Origin: Flavobacteriales bacterium TMED96
Lineage (GTDB): Bacteria > Bacteroidota > Bacteroidia > Flavobacteriales > Flavobacteriaceae
Direction of reading: 5' to 3'
Assembly (NCBI GenBank): GCA_002171475.2
Contig: NHEX02000027.1
Coordinates: forward strand, 27,912 to 84,482
DNA length: 56,571 nt
The notes beneath the pieces are model-generated. The model had not been told where the DNA came from. It worked only from the letters and a program-made list of their open reading frames with translations, and did not search any database. The translations under genes and the position numbers were made by a program. Shown here piece after piece: positions 27,652 to 37,494 of the stretch (positions are counted from its first letter, which is position 1; every line of letters starts with the position of its first letter).

Positions 27652-27659
27652 CAAATATA
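27652..27659 (-). promoter_or_regulatory. -7 box (TATATTTG) before fabI
   Basis: Minus-strand TATATTTG matches TAnnTTTG and ends 12 nt before the fabI ATG. A TTG at 27683-27685 could be the -33 element, though the 23-base spacer is long. Confidence 0.4.
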
Positions 27660-27661
27660 AG

Positions 27662-29311
27662 CTAATTAAGTAATTCTTTAGCCAAGTCATAAGCACTCAC
27701 AGCAGATTCATCTCCAGAAAGCATTTCAGCAATTTCAGACACTCTTTCATTAATATTTAAATTTTTAAGTTCTGTAGACGTTTTTTCATTTCTTGTTATC
27801 TTAAAAACCTTCAAATGATTGTTTGCTTTTGCAGCAACCTGTGGTAAGTGTGTAATAGAAATAACCTGCATATTTATTGACATGCTTTTCATAATTCGTC
27901 CTATGCAGTTCGCTATTTCACCTGATACGCCTGTATCAATTTCGTCAAAAATAATTGTTGGAAGATTTTTATAATTTGACAAAATAGATTTTAGCGCAAG
28001 CATAATTCTTGACAACTCTCCGCTAGATGCGGTTTTACTTAAAGGACCAAGGAGTCCACCTTTATTTGCTGAGAAATTAAATAGTAACTTATCTCTTCCT
28101 TTATTTAAAAAAATATCAGAATCATATAGTTCAATTTTAAAGGAAGTGTTTACCATTCCCATGTCTTTAAGTAATTTTTTCATCTGGCTTTTTAAAACCG
28201 GTATGACTTTTTTTCTTTGTTGGCTGATTTTTTTTGATAATTCATTAAGTGATAATTCTAATTCAACTAACTTCTTTTTTTCTTCATTAATTATAGCATC
28301 AATATTTTCAGTTTCTGAAACCTTTTTTTCTAATTTCCGCTTAATTAAAATTAAGTCATCTAATTTATCTACTTGATGTTTTCTGAAAAGCGAATATATT
28401 TTTTCCAATTTTTCACTCAAAACCTCTCTCATTTCGGGATTGAATTCCATAATGTCATTCTCATTCCTCACATCTCTAACTATATCATCTAATTCAATAA
28501 TAATACTCTCAATTCTTTCAAATATTCTTTTGTATTCATTAGAAAAATTGGTAATGTTTTTTAATGAAACTCTAACTTCATTTAGTTTTATACTAATTCC
28601 ATTTTCTTCATTTTGTAAAATATTTGAAATTTGATTAAAGGTCTTATTTATTTCTTCCGAATTGCTTATTTTCTTTAATGCTTTCTCCATTGAATCTAAA
28701 GAATCACTAAAATCAATACTGTTTATTTCATTCAATAAATAGGTATTGTAGTCTTTTTCTTGATTCATATTAATTCTTGATGACTCTAGTTTATTTATTT
28801 TATTTTTAACTTCTTTGAAGTGGGAAAAGTTTAGAGTGTATTTCTCAATTAAATTTTTATTTTTTGCTAATAAGTCTAAAATATCCATTTGATACTCTTC
28901 TTTAATGATAAAATGGTTTTGAAATTGTGAGTGAATATCTATAAGTTCAAACGAAAGCTTTTGTAATATTTCTAAATTAACTGGAGTATCATTGACAAAA
29001 GCTCTTGACTTTCCAGAAGGTATAATTTCTCTTCTAATCGTTGTTAAGGTATCATAGTCAAGATCCAATGAATTAAATAGATTTTTTAATTCAAGATTTT
29101 TTAATGAGAATAGTAAATCAACAAAACATTTTTTTGTTTTGTCCTTAACTAAATTTAGCTCTGCTCTTTTCCCTAATGCAAGAGACAAACCTCCTAAAAT
29201 TATTGATTTTCCAGCACCAGTTTCACCAGTGATAGTAGTAAATCCTTTAGATAAATCAATCCTCAAATAATCAATTAAAGCATAGTTTGAAATAGTTATC
29301 TCTTTTAACAA
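27662..29311 (-). CDS. recN: DNA repair protein RecN
   Basis: SMC-like ATPase for double-strand break repair. 549 aa: Walker A GETGAGKS at residues 30-37, a long central coiled coil rich in Lys/Glu, signature SSGELSRIMLALK, and Walker B PTIIFDEIDTGVSGE. The TTG start at 29311 gives MLKEITISNYALID, matching the usual RecN N-terminus. It follows porD in the bamD-rpoZ-coaBC-porD-recN order. Confidence 0.95.
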   Translation of the reverse strand: MLKEITISNYALIDYLRIDLSKGFTTITGETGAGKSIILGGLSLALGKRAELNLVKDKTKKCFVDLLFSLKNLELKNLFNSLDLDYDTLTTIRREIIPSGKSRAFVNDTPVNLEILQKLSFELIDIHSQFQNHFIIKEEYQMDILDLLAKNKNLIEKYTLNFSHFKEVKNKINKLESSRINMNQEKDYNTYLLNEINSIDFSDSLDSMEKALKKISNSEEINKTFNQISNILQNEENGISIKLNEVRVSLKNITNFSNEYKRIFERIESIIIELDDIVRDVRNENDIMEFNPEMREVLSEKLEKIYSLFRKHQVDKLDDLILIKRKLEKKVSETENIDAIINEEKKKLVELELSLNELSKKISQQRKKVIPVLKSQMKKLLKDMGMVNTSFKIELYDSDIFLNKGRDKLLFNFSANKGGLLGPLSKTASSGELSRIMLALKSILSNYKNLPTIIFDEIDTGVSGEIANCIGRIMKSMSINMQVISITHLPQVAAKANNHLKVFKITRNEKTSTELKNLNINERVSEIAEMLSGDESAVSAYDLAKELLN

Positions 29312-29378
29312 ATCACTTTTGTTTTTTTAAATATCGTTAAAAATAAAACAACGTTGACTATCACTTTTTAATTTTTTT

Positions 29379-30260
29379 TTATCTAATTTTTTTCCATTTG
29401 GGACCAAAGTATGGAGCAATCTTATTTAATGTTTTTAAAGTCTGTTTTATTTCAATCTGAGGGCCTTGAGAAAAAATATCAACAATTTCGTCCGATTTTG
29501 CGTCAAAAAAAGTTTGAATTAAAAAAGCGTTTGGCCTACGTCTATATAAGGGTAAGAATTTTTCTAAAGAAAAGAGAACTCCGTTTTTTGCCTTTTTTAA
29601 ATCAGTTGTCATAAAGTCCATACCTCTTCTATGATACTCGTATTGAACAGTTCGATATTCTCTAAAAGTATTTGATAATAGTGTATCGACCAACCAGAAT
29701 CTGTTTCTTGTTCCATCACTTTGATTCCAACCCTTAATGTTATTCTGTTGTGCGAGAGAAACAATTTTTTGGGCCTCTTTAAAAAAAATAGTACCGCTAT
29801 TAATCCTAAATGTATCTGCTTCTATTCCCATCGCTATATACACATAAAAACTTAGTATTGAAATTAAATTGGATTCAAAACTGATAGGATTATAAAATAA
29901 TGGCTGATATTCGTCGTACTGAAAAGAAATATCTTTGTCTAAAAAATTAAATATTGGAGTTAAATATGTTGATTCATAGACAGGTCTTTCAACTTGAACC
30001 TGCAATGTGCCATTAAAATTTGATCCAACATACGAATTTAGATTCAAAACTAAATTAAACTTTACTCTTTGATGTATTTCTAAAGATTTATCATTCCAAA
30101 GATTACTGTTTATGAATTCATTAATAGACTTTTCCAAAGTTGAAAAAACTTGTTGATTGGTTTGATCTACAAAGTCCGAATTGAGTACAAAATTACAATT
30201 AACAGTTTGACTGAATAGTTTCAAGTTAAAAATTAAAATAAGGAATAAATATTTTCTCAT
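29379..30260 (-). CDS. porD: PorD-like protein (DUF4835), secreted
   Basis: 293 aa with a signal peptide (KYLFLILIFNLKLFSQ) and the DUF4835 pattern: early TVNCNFVLNSD, NLNSYVGSNFNG, then VQVERPVYESTYLTP, SFYVYIAMGIEADTF and late FFDAKSDEIVDIFS. The PorD name comes from the type IX secretion system of Bacteroidota; its role there is poorly defined and other T9SS genes are not in this window. The ATG overlaps the coaBC TGA (ATGA). Confidence 0.82.
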   Translation of the reverse strand: MRKYLFLILIFNLKLFSQTVNCNFVLNSDFVDQTNQQVFSTLEKSINEFINSNLWNDKSLEIHQRVKFNLVLNLNSYVGSNFNGTLQVQVERPVYESTYLTPIFNFLDKDISFQYDEYQPLFYNPISFESNLISILSFYVYIAMGIEADTFRINSGTIFFKEAQKIVSLAQQNNIKGWNQSDGTRNRFWLVDTLLSNTFREYRTVQYEYHRRGMDFMTTDLKKAKNGVLFSLEKFLPLYRRRPNAFLIQTFFDAKSDEIVDIFSQGPQIEIKQTLKTLNKIAPYFGPKWKKIR

Positions 30261-31465
30261 AAATCAATAATTATTTGTTCAAATATCTTATAGGATAGAT
30301 CCAATTTTGTTGTTAATTCAAACGGTATTGATTTTTTTCTCGTTATGTACTTTCCTTGGTTATAATCTGAATTGAAAATATTTTGCTTATCATTTAAAAT
30401 ATTTAAAAAGATTGCATTTAAATTTTTATTAATTAATTTATCTAATGCATTTTGATAACCATCATTTGTCTCCAGAGCAAAACCTAATAAGTATTGATTT
30501 GTTTTGATTTTACCTAAATTATGAAGTATATCAATATTTTCCTTAAGTGAAATTTTATTTAACTTTTGACCTTTTTTAATTTTCGAATAATAAAAATCCT
30601 TTGGTATAAAGTCTGCAACAGCAGCAGCAGATATAAAAATATCTACACTAAAAAAAAACTTTAAAATTTCATTATACATTTCATGAGCTGAAACAACATT
30701 TATCAGATTAATAGAGCTGTTTAAAATTTTTAATGAAGATGGACCAGATATTAAAGTTACTTTAGCGCCAAGATTAGCTGCAGCTTCAGCTAACGAAAAG
30801 CCCATTTTCCCAGAAGAAAAATTACCAATAAACCTAACTGGGTCAATTTTTTCATATGTAGGACCAGCAGATATAAGTATGTTTTTCCCTTTGAGTGGGA
30901 ATTCGTTTTTTAAATTTTTAATTATGTATTTAATTATATTTGAGGGTTCCATCATCCGACCCTTTCCTATTAAACCACTGGCTAAATCTCCAGCTTCAGA
31001 TTCTAAAATTATATTTCCAAAACTTTTTAATTTAGACAAATTTTCCTGGTTACCTGGATGCTTGTACATGTCTAAGTCCATAGATGGAGCTACAAAAACA
31101 GGACATTTAGCTGACAAATAACAAGCTAGTAATAAGTTATCACATCTTGCAGATGCCATCGATGATATGGTATTTGAAGTTGCTGGAGCTATAACCATAA
31201 AATCTGCCCATGAAGCCAATTCCACATGATTATTCCATTCGGGATTATCCTCTTCATCTTTTATCTCCGTAAAAGATGAATTGACCGGATTCTTGGATAG
31301 CGCTGAAAGTGTGGTAGGAGTTACAAAATCTAATGCACTTGGGGTTAAGACGACTTTAACATCTGCTCCGTTTTTAATTAGTAACCTAACTAAAAAAGGA
31401 GATTTGTAAGCCGCAATACTTCCAGAAATACCAAGGAGTATTTTTTTACCTAGAAGTGCAAACAT
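30257..31465 (-). CDS. coaBC: CoaBC: phosphopantothenoylcysteine synthetase/decarboxylase
   Basis: Bifunctional CoA-pathway enzyme. The N-terminal half is the FMN decarboxylase CoaC (LGISGSIAAYKSP, VAPATSNTISSMASA, APSMDLDMYKHP); the C-terminal half is the CoaB ligase (ISAGPTYEKIDPVRFIGNFS, SGKMG, LGFALET). 402 aa. Its ATG shares one base with the rpoZ stop (TAATG), and its TGA overlaps the porD ATG, so three genes are tightly coupled. Confidence 0.96.
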   Translation of the reverse strand: MFALLGKKILLGISGSIAAYKSPFLVRLLIKNGADVKVVLTPSALDFVTPTTLSALSKNPVNSSFTEIKDEEDNPEWNNHVELASWADFMVIAPATSNTISSMASARCDNLLLACYLSAKCPVFVAPSMDLDMYKHPGNQENLSKLKSFGNIILESEAGDLASGLIGKGRMMEPSNIIKYIIKNLKNEFPLKGKNILISAGPTYEKIDPVRFIGNFSSGKMGFSLAEAAANLGAKVTLISGPSSLKILNSSINLINVVSAHEMYNEILKFFFSVDIFISAAAVADFIPKDFYYSKIKKGQKLNKISLKENIDILHNLGKIKTNQYLLGFALETNDGYQNALDKLINKNLNAIFLNILNDKQNIFNSDYNQGKYITRKKSIPFELTTKLDLSYKIFEQIIIDL

Positions 31466-31791
31466 TAAACTTCTTCATCGGTATTCCTGTGATAAATTTT
31501 ATTTTTAAACCATTCATCTATAGCTAAAGCATGGGGTTTAGGTAAACTCTCGTAAAATTTAGAAACTTCAATCTGCTCTTTATTTTCAAAAATTTCCTCT
31601 AAGCTGTCGTTGTTAGTAGCAAATTCATCCAATTTCTCATGTAATTCCTTTCTGATATCAATATTTATTTGAGCTGATCTTTTAGAGATAATTGAAATGG
31701 CTTCGTATATATTGTCTACTCCTTTTTCAATTTCACTTCTATTATAAGTTGATGTTGTTGCTGGGGCATTTGATTCTCTATATTTAGTCAT
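31465..31791 (-). CDS. rpoZ: RNA polymerase omega subunit, Bacteroidota type
   Basis: 108 aa. The core VDNIYEAISIISKRSAQINIDI segment corresponds to omega, which helps assemble RNA polymerase around beta'. The sequence is of the divergent Bacteroidota type, recognised mainly from its place between bamD and coaBC and its ELHEKLDEFATNNDSLEEIF tail. ATG at 31791, 10 bases after bamD. Confidence 0.85.
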   Translation of the reverse strand: MTKYRESNAPATTSTYNRSEIEKGVDNIYEAISIISKRSAQINIDIRKELHEKLDEFATNNDSLEEIFENKEQIEVSKFYESLPKPHALAIDEWFKNKIYHRNTDEEV

Positions 31792-31801
31792 TTTTTAAAG
31801 T

Positions 31802-32611
31802 TTATGTGTTAGTTTTATTAATTACTTCTATTTGTTTATTAATGTCTTCAATCTTTTCTATAATATCTTCCATGAAAAGTGTTTCAGGATAGTATCTTAA
31901 AATTGCAATATAAGTTTCTTTGGCTCCTTTCAATCTTACAAGCTTTTTATTTGGTACGCTGTTAATGGCTATTTCATACTGAGAAATGAATTTATAATAA
32001 AGTGCATTTTCTCTAAAAGGAGTTCCGGGAAAATTTGAAATAAAATTATCTAAAGAACTTATCGCTGCTTTATAATCTCGAATGGTATAATATTGTTTTG
32101 ATATTTCAAAGTCTTTTTTTTCAAGTTTAACCTGTAGTTCTCTTATAAAATTATTTGCTTCTGATAAATAAATTGATTTGGGATAATTATCAATAAAAAT
32201 TTGTAATTTTTCGATTGCTTGATTAGTATTTTCTTGATCTAGACTATAAATTGGTGAAAGCATATAATAACATTTTGCAATCATAAAATTTGCTTCATCT
32301 AATTTTTCACTTTTAGGAAATGATTTTACAAAACTCTCAAACTGATATGCAGCTAAATAGTAATTTCCTAGCTGATAGTGTGTATTAGCAAAAAAATAAA
32401 TTAATCTTTGAGCCTGAGGTTTTCCTCTGTAAGCAGGTATAATTTGTTCATATAAGCGGTTAGCTCTTCTGTATTCTCCATTATCATAATACTTTTGAGC
32501 AGCTTTTAATTTAGGGGTATTTTCTTTACTATTAAGCAACTTTTGATAACTGTTGCAGGAAAACAATAATAAACCTATCAAAAAAAAAATTATTCGATTA
32601 AAAAAATGCAT
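31802..32611 (-). CDS. bamD: Outer-membrane assembly lipoprotein BamD
   Basis: TPR lipoprotein of the BAM complex, which inserts beta-barrels in the outer membrane. Signal peptide with lipobox-like LLLFSC (Cys about residue 19), then TPR units such as YYDNGEYRRANRLYEQIIP, FANTHYQLGNYYLAAYQFES and ANFMIAKCYYML. I chose the ATG at 32611 (MHFFNRI); a TTG two codons earlier would lie in the -7 box. First gene of bamD-rpoZ-coaBC-porD-recN. Confidence 0.9.
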   Translation of the reverse strand: MHFFNRIIFFLIGLLLFSCNSYQKLLNSKENTPKLKAAQKYYDNGEYRRANRLYEQIIPAYRGKPQAQRLIYFFANTHYQLGNYYLAAYQFESFVKSFPKSEKLDEANFMIAKCYYMLSPIYSLDQENTNQAIEKLQIFIDNYPKSIYLSEANNFIRELQVKLEKKDFEISKQYYTIRDYKAAISSLDNFISNFPGTPFRENALYYKFISQYEIAINSVPNKKLVRLKGAKETYIAILRYYPETLFMEDIIEKIEDINKQIEVINKTNT

Positions 32612-32614
32612 GCA

Positions 32615-32622
32615 CAAAGTTA
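32615..32622 (-). promoter_or_regulatory. -7 box (TAACTTTG) abutting bamD
   Basis: Minus-strand TAACTTTG is followed by TGC and the bamD ATG at 32611, the same 3-nt spacing as the lipoprotein msrB. This predicts a leaderless transcript. A TTTG at 32640-32637 is only 14 bases upstream, short for a -33 box. Confidence 0.4.
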
Positions 32623-32668
32623 ACTAAATTACATAACAAATTAAAAAGGTTAATTTGTGTTTAAAAAC

Positions 32669-33559
32669 TTATAATATATTTTTATCAAATATATTAATGC
32701 TTTCTTTAATATCCTCGTATAAACCTTTATCAACTGGAGTTAAAGGTAGTCTCAGAATATTTTCACAAAAACCTCTAATTGAAATTAAAGCTTTAATTCC
32801 TGACGGGTTCCCATTTTTAAATAAAAGATTAATAATATTTTCCATCCTTTTAAACTGAACTTTTGCCTCTTGTTTTTTTCTTTTTTTTGCTAGTGTTATA
32901 ATTTTAGAAAATTCTCTAGGAAAAGCCCCTGCCGCAACACTTATTACTCCTGAACCTCCATTTAAAACTAATTCAAGTGCAGTAAAATCATCACCCGAAA
33001 TTACATTAAAACTTTTTGGGGTATTTTTGATTAAATCTATCCCTTTTTTTATGTCACCAGTTGCATCTTTTATTCCAATAATATTGTCACATTTTTCTAA
33101 TAATTTAAAAATAGTTTCATTGGAAATTGATACACCTGTCCTTGAAGGAACATCATATAAAATTAATGGAATAGGTGAAGCTTTTGAAATATGAAAAAAA
33201 TGCTCATATAAACCAACCTGAGAAGGTTTGTTATAATAAGGACATACAGACAAAACTGCACTGAAACTTTCCAATTCGAAATTTGAAAGTTCATTGACTA
33301 GTTTTTGAGTATCATTATTACCAAAACCAACAATAAGAGGTAATCTTCCTTTATTAAATTCAACAACGCTTTTAAGAATTTTATCTTTTTCTTCAAAAGA
33401 AATACTATGTGACTCTCCAGTCGTTCCAAGAATAACCAAATAATTTATTCCATTATTAATGTAAAAATCGATTAACAACTTGTACGCATTGAAATCTATT
33501 TCTCCATTCTTTTTAAATGGGGTTATTATTGCAACCCCTGTGCCTTTTAAAAAATCCAA
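32669..33559 (-). CDS. dapA: 4-hydroxy-tetrahydrodipicolinate synthase
   Basis: First step of the diaminopimelate/lysine branch: pyruvate plus aspartate semialdehyde. 296 aa TIM barrel with GTTGESHSIS, the Tyr of YDVPSRTGVSI, and the Schiff-base Lys in IGIKDATGDIKK. TTG start at 33559 (LKGTGVAIITPF); no ATG is available. A single base separates it from the upstream small gene. Confidence 0.95.
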   Translation of the reverse strand: MDFLKGTGVAIITPFKKNGEIDFNAYKLLIDFYINNGINYLVILGTTGESHSISFEEKDKILKSVVEFNKGRLPLIVGFGNNDTQKLVNELSNFELESFSAVLSVCPYYNKPSQVGLYEHFFHISKASPIPLILYDVPSRTGVSISNETIFKLLEKCDNIIGIKDATGDIKKGIDLIKNTPKSFNVISGDDFTALELVLNGGSGVISVAAGAFPREFSKIITLAKKRKKQEAKVQFKRMENIINLLFKNGNPSGIKALISIRGFCENILRLPLTPVDKGLYEDIKESINIFDKNIL

Positions 33560-33560
33560 G

Positions 33561-34070
33561 CTATATTGTTTTTAATACTCTAATATACTTTCTGAATTCA
33601 TTTTTGAAAGTATCTGTTTGAAGCGGAAGGAAATCAAAAATAACATCATTGATTCTAATATCAGTTTTCTTAAAACCAAAACTTAATTTATAATCTCCTT
33701 TAATTGCTATCCATTTTAAATATAAATTGTTATTGTCAAAAAAATTAATTTGTAAATCTACTTTTCTCTTACAAGCTTTTGAAAGTTTTTCTGTAAAGTT
33801 TCCAAAGAAATTGATATGATTCTTATCATAGCAATATTTTTCACCTAAAGTATTTTCAGTTGAATGAGAAAACTTAATGAAAGTGAATAAAATTTTTGAA
33901 TCTGTTATTTCACCTAAAAGATTTTTAAAAAAATTTTCGTCTACAGGAAGAGTTTTATCTAAAACAACTCTAACACTTTTGACTTTAAAATCAGATCTAG
34001 CAACACTTGTTGAGATTCTTCTATTAAAATCGTTTTTATATTTAATTAAATGAAATAATTTTCGAAACAC
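33561..34070 (-). CDS. Conserved Bacteroidota protein of unknown function (DUF6913-like)
   Basis: 169 aa, GTG start at 34070, no signal peptide or membrane helix. Basic N-terminus (FRKLFHLIKYKNDFNRRI), then alternating hydrophobic segments and FFDNNNLYLKWIAIKGDYKL. Its position between ligA and dapA and its form recall DUF6913 proteins of Flavobacteriia, but that match is from memory. Function unknown. Confidence 0.6.
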   Translation of the reverse strand: MFRKLFHLIKYKNDFNRRISTSVARSDFKVKSVRVVLDKTLPVDENFFKNLLGEITDSKILFTFIKFSHSTENTLGEKYCYDKNHINFFGNFTEKLSKACKRKVDLQINFFDNNNLYLKWIAIKGDYKLSFGFKKTDIRINDVIFDFLPLQTDTFKNEFRKYIRVLKTI

Positions 34071-34141
34071 TTATAAAATTCTTAAACAAAAATTCACATG
34101 TAAAGATAAAATATAAATCATATCAAAACTTACTTAGTATG

Positions 34142-36133
34142 TTACGTATTTAACATTTTTAAAAATTCTTTTTCACCAATAATTGGTACTTTGAGTAAAT
34201 ATGCCTTTTGTTTTTTTGTTGGTCCTATCGACTCTCCTCCTATTATTATTTTGGTCTTAGAATTAACAGCGGATGACAACTTTCCTCCATTTTCAAGAAC
34301 CAATTGTTTGATTTCTTCTCGTGATAAATTTTCGAAAGTTCCAGATATGACAAAAGTCTTTCCGTTTAAAATGTTTGATTTATTTTTATTATCATCAATC
34401 TTAAATTTGATACCTTCTTTCGAAAGTTTTTCTATAATCAATAAATTTTGAGGATTTTTAAAATAACGATTGATACTTTTAACAATTTTTTCTCCTATTT
34501 CTTCCACCGAAACTAAATCATGGTAACTTGAATTAATTAGGTTTTCAATTGACCCAAAGTGATTTGCAAGCTTTGACGCGACTGTTTCTCCAACGTGTCT
34601 AATTCCTATTGAAAAAAGAACTTTTTGGAAAGGTTGTTTTTTAGATTCTTTTATAGATTCAATTAAATTCAATGCTGACTTTTCAGCCATACCCTCTAAA
34701 TTTGTCAATTTTTCAACTTCAATTTTATATATATCAGCAATATTTTTAATTATACCTTTTTTAAATAATAAAATCACTCTTTCACTTCCAAGGCTTTCAA
34801 TATTCATTGCTTTTCGAGACACAAAGTGTTGAATTTTTCCTATTATTTGAGTTTTACAATTAATTTCATCTTTACAATAATGTTGTGCCTCACCCTCAAC
34901 TTTTTCTAGTTTTGAACCACACTCGGGGCAGTTTTCAATAAATTTTATAAGATTGTCTAAGGCACCCCTTCTATGTTTATCGATTCCAACTATTTTTGGA
35001 ATGATTTCTCCTCCTTTTTCAACATATACATAATCACCAATTCTAAGACCAAGTCTTTCAATCTGATCTGAGTTATGTAATGAAGCTCTTTTAACAATTG
35101 TACCCGAAAGATTAATAGGCTCAAAGTTAGCAACAGGAGTTACAGCCCCAGTCCTTCCAATTTGATAGTTAACCGATAACAATAAAGTGCTTTGTCTTTC
35201 TGCTTTATATTTATAAGAAATGGCCCATCTTGGAACTTTTGCGGTAAAACCTAATTCGTTTTGAACCTTAATTGAGTTAACTTTAACGACAATACCATCT
35301 ATTTCATAGGGTAATTCACTCTTTTTCTTACCCCAAAAATCAATAAAATGGAAAATTTCATTTATAGAATTTACTCTTTTCATACTTGCTGGTATAAAGA
35401 ATCCCCATTCTCTTGATTTTTCAAGCAAATCTGAATGGTATAGACTTGAATTTTCTCCAACTATTGAATAAAAAAAACATTTTAGTTTTCTTAATGCAAC
35501 TTCTTTACTGTGTTGAAGTTTTAACGATCCTGAAGCAGTATTTCTTGGGTTTCTAAATAGTGGAAGACCTTTATCTTTTCTTTCATTATTTAAAGTATTA
35601 AAGCTATGGATTGGTAAAATAACTTCCCCTCTAATCTCAAATTTTTCAGGATAGTTTCCATTTAAAACCAAAGGGATATTCTTGATTGTTTTAATATTTG
35701 ATGTAACATCATCGCCTTTAGTGCCATCTCCCCTGGTTAATGCCCTCTTCAATTTACCCTGTTCATAATACAAGTTAATAGAGGCTCCATCAAATTTTAA
35801 TTCGCAATTAAAGTCATTAATTTTATGACCCCATTTTTTTTCAATTCTTTTAATCCATTCTTTTATTTCATCTTTTGAATATGTGTTTGCTAGAGAATAC
35901 ATTGGGAAGTTATGATTGAAACTTTGAAATTTTTTAGTAACCTCTCCTCCTACTCTAACTGTGGGTGAATTGAAATCATAAAATTGAGGGTATTTTTTTT
36001 CTAATTCCTCTAGTTTTTTCAAAAGCATATCAAATTCAAAGTCAGAAACCAAACTAACATCATTGTTGTAATATGAGTTATTATATTTATGAAGTTTATT
36101 TCTTAAACCTTTAATCTCTTCCTCTGGGTTCAT
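34142..36133 (-). CDS. ligA: NAD+-dependent DNA ligase
   Basis: Seals nicks in replication and repair. 663 aa: Ia domain, adenylated Lys in CELKFDGASINLYY, RNTASGSLKLQ, OB fold (YQIGRTGAVTPVANFEP), a zinc finger with Cys pair CPECG and later YCKDEINC, helix-hairpin-helix repeats, and a C-terminal BRCT domain (GKTFVISGTFENLSREEIK). The ATG overlaps the prmC TGA by the ATGA pattern. Confidence 0.97.
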   Translation of the reverse strand: MNPEEEIKGLRNKLHKYNNSYYNNDVSLVSDFEFDMLLKKLEELEKKYPQFYDFNSPTVRVGGEVTKKFQSFNHNFPMYSLANTYSKDEIKEWIKRIEKKWGHKINDFNCELKFDGASINLYYEQGKLKRALTRGDGTKGDDVTSNIKTIKNIPLVLNGNYPEKFEIRGEVILPIHSFNTLNNERKDKGLPLFRNPRNTASGSLKLQHSKEVALRKLKCFFYSIVGENSSLYHSDLLEKSREWGFFIPASMKRVNSINEIFHFIDFWGKKKSELPYEIDGIVVKVNSIKVQNELGFTAKVPRWAISYKYKAERQSTLLLSVNYQIGRTGAVTPVANFEPINLSGTIVKRASLHNSDQIERLGLRIGDYVYVEKGGEIIPKIVGIDKHRRGALDNLIKFIENCPECGSKLEKVEGEAQHYCKDEINCKTQIIGKIQHFVSRKAMNIESLGSERVILLFKKGIIKNIADIYKIEVEKLTNLEGMAEKSALNLIESIKESKKQPFQKVLFSIGIRHVGETVASKLANHFGSIENLINSSYHDLVSVEEIGEKIVKSINRYFKNPQNLLIIEKLSKEGIKFKIDDNKNKSNILNGKTFVISGTFENLSREEIKQLVLENGGKLSSAVNSKTKIIIGGESIGPTKKQKAYLLKVPIIGEKEFLKMLNT

Positions 36134-36969
36134 TTTTGAAATTTAAAATATCTATTTCTTCTAAAAATATCTTTTTTCAATTCATAAGTAGAAAAACTGT
36201 ATTTCTTAGATAGGGATATTAATGCGTTTTTAAATTTAGGATTTATTTCAAAATATAAAAGACCACCTTCTTTCAATTTTAATTTTGAAATATCAAATAT
36301 CCTCTTATAAAAAATCAAAGGGTTTTGATCTGACACAAAAATTGATTTTTCTGGTTCAAAATTTAAAACATTTACTTTCATATTTTTTTTTTGACTTTCA
36401 ACTACATATGGAGGATTTGATATTATAATATCAACTTCATCATAGTTGTTCCATGAAAAGATATCAGCATGTATATAATTAATTTCTACCGAGTGCCTAA
36501 ATGAATTACGCTTTGCCAAATCGATTGCTTTTTTGTCAATTTCTAAAGCAGAAATATTCCATTTTTTTCGTTTCATTTTCATAGTAATGGCAATGCAGCC
36601 ACTACCAGAGCAAAAATCAATAACGGTTGTTTTTGAATCCTTATTTTCCCTTAAAATCCAATCCACTAAACCTTCTGTCTCAATCCTAGGGATTAGGACA
36701 CTGTCGTTAACATAAAATTTGTAATTGTAAAATCTCGTTTCACCAATAACATATTGAAAAGGTTTACCCTTTTTTAATTCATTAGTAAACTTGTTAACCT
36801 TATCTAATTCAGTATTATTTAATATGTAATCTGGTTTTAAATAAAATTGAGTTGTATCAAAAGAAAGTAATTCTTCCAAAACAATTCTAAATAACGACGA
36901 AACTTCATCTACTGTGTATAGTTCAGTTAAATCGGAACGAAACTTAGAGTTAAAATCACTTATTTTCAT
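36130..36969 (-). CDS. prmC: Release factor glutamine N5-methyltransferase
   Basis: Methylates the GGQ glutamine of RF1/RF2. 279 aa: N-terminal helical domain, FQYVIGETRFYNYKFYV, SAM motif I VIDFCSGSGCIAI, and the catalytic IISNPPYV. It overlaps both neighbours by 4 bases (ATGA with GNAT upstream and ligA downstream). Confidence 0.94.
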   Translation of the reverse strand: MKISDFNSKFRSDLTELYTVDEVSSLFRIVLEELLSFDTTQFYLKPDYILNNTELDKVNKFTNELKKGKPFQYVIGETRFYNYKFYVNDSVLIPRIETEGLVDWILRENKDSKTTVIDFCSGSGCIAITMKMKRKKWNISALEIDKKAIDLAKRNSFRHSVEINYIHADIFSWNNYDEVDIIISNPPYVVESQKKNMKVNVLNFEPEKSIFVSDQNPLIFYKRIFDISKLKLKEGGLLYFEINPKFKNALISLSKKYSFSTYELKKDIFRRNRYFKFQK

Positions 36970-37448
36970 TTTAGTTTCTTAATTAACCATACGTTGCATG
37001 AGGTATGACCAGTATTTCCAAGAGGACCATTAATGTAGTAAAATCCTTTTTTGAGATAAAGTTTTTGTGCTGCTTTCATGTATGGTAAGGTTTCAATATA
37101 GCAGTATTTAAATTTATTATATGATGCAAAATCCAGACACTTTTCAATCATTACATTACCTAATCCTATACCTCTTATTGAAGGAAGAAAATACATTTTC
37201 TGCAATTCACAAATATCATAATCAGCATGATTTAAATGTGCTATTCCAGCCCCACCATAAATTTTTCCACTATTCTCTACAACGTAATAAATTGATCTTT
37301 TCTTATTATAAGTTTCGAACATAAAATCAAGTTCAGGGTCAGAATAGGCTGTTCCCTTTTTTGGAACTCCAATTTCTGTTAAAACCGCACGTATTACATT
37401 GCTAAGATTTAAATTATCTTTCTTACAAACTTGTCTGATTTTAAACAT
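36966..37448 (-). CDS. GNAT-family N-acetyltransferase
   Basis: 160 aa with the acetyl-CoA-binding motif RGIGLGNVMI preceded by ELQKMYFLPSI, and the late beta-bulge KAAQKLYLKKGFYYI. The acceptor is unknown. First gene of a coupled GNAT-prmC-ligA set; as I recall, this neighbour to prmC recurs in Flavobacteriia. Confidence 0.85.
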   Translation of the reverse strand: MFKIRQVCKKDNLNLSNVIRAVLTEIGVPKKGTAYSDPELDFMFETYNKKRSIYYVVENSGKIYGGAGIAHLNHADYDICELQKMYFLPSIRGIGLGNVMIEKCLDFASYNKFKYCYIETLPYMKAAQKLYLKKGFYYINGPLGNTGHTSCNVWLIKKLK

Positions 37449-37494
37449 TAAATGTTTTAATAATTTATCTTTGCTTTAAAGCTAAATATAAGGA

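Noticed and set aside
27341-27673. 110-codon plus-strand ORF
   Set aside because: Antisense to fabI; no family resemblance.
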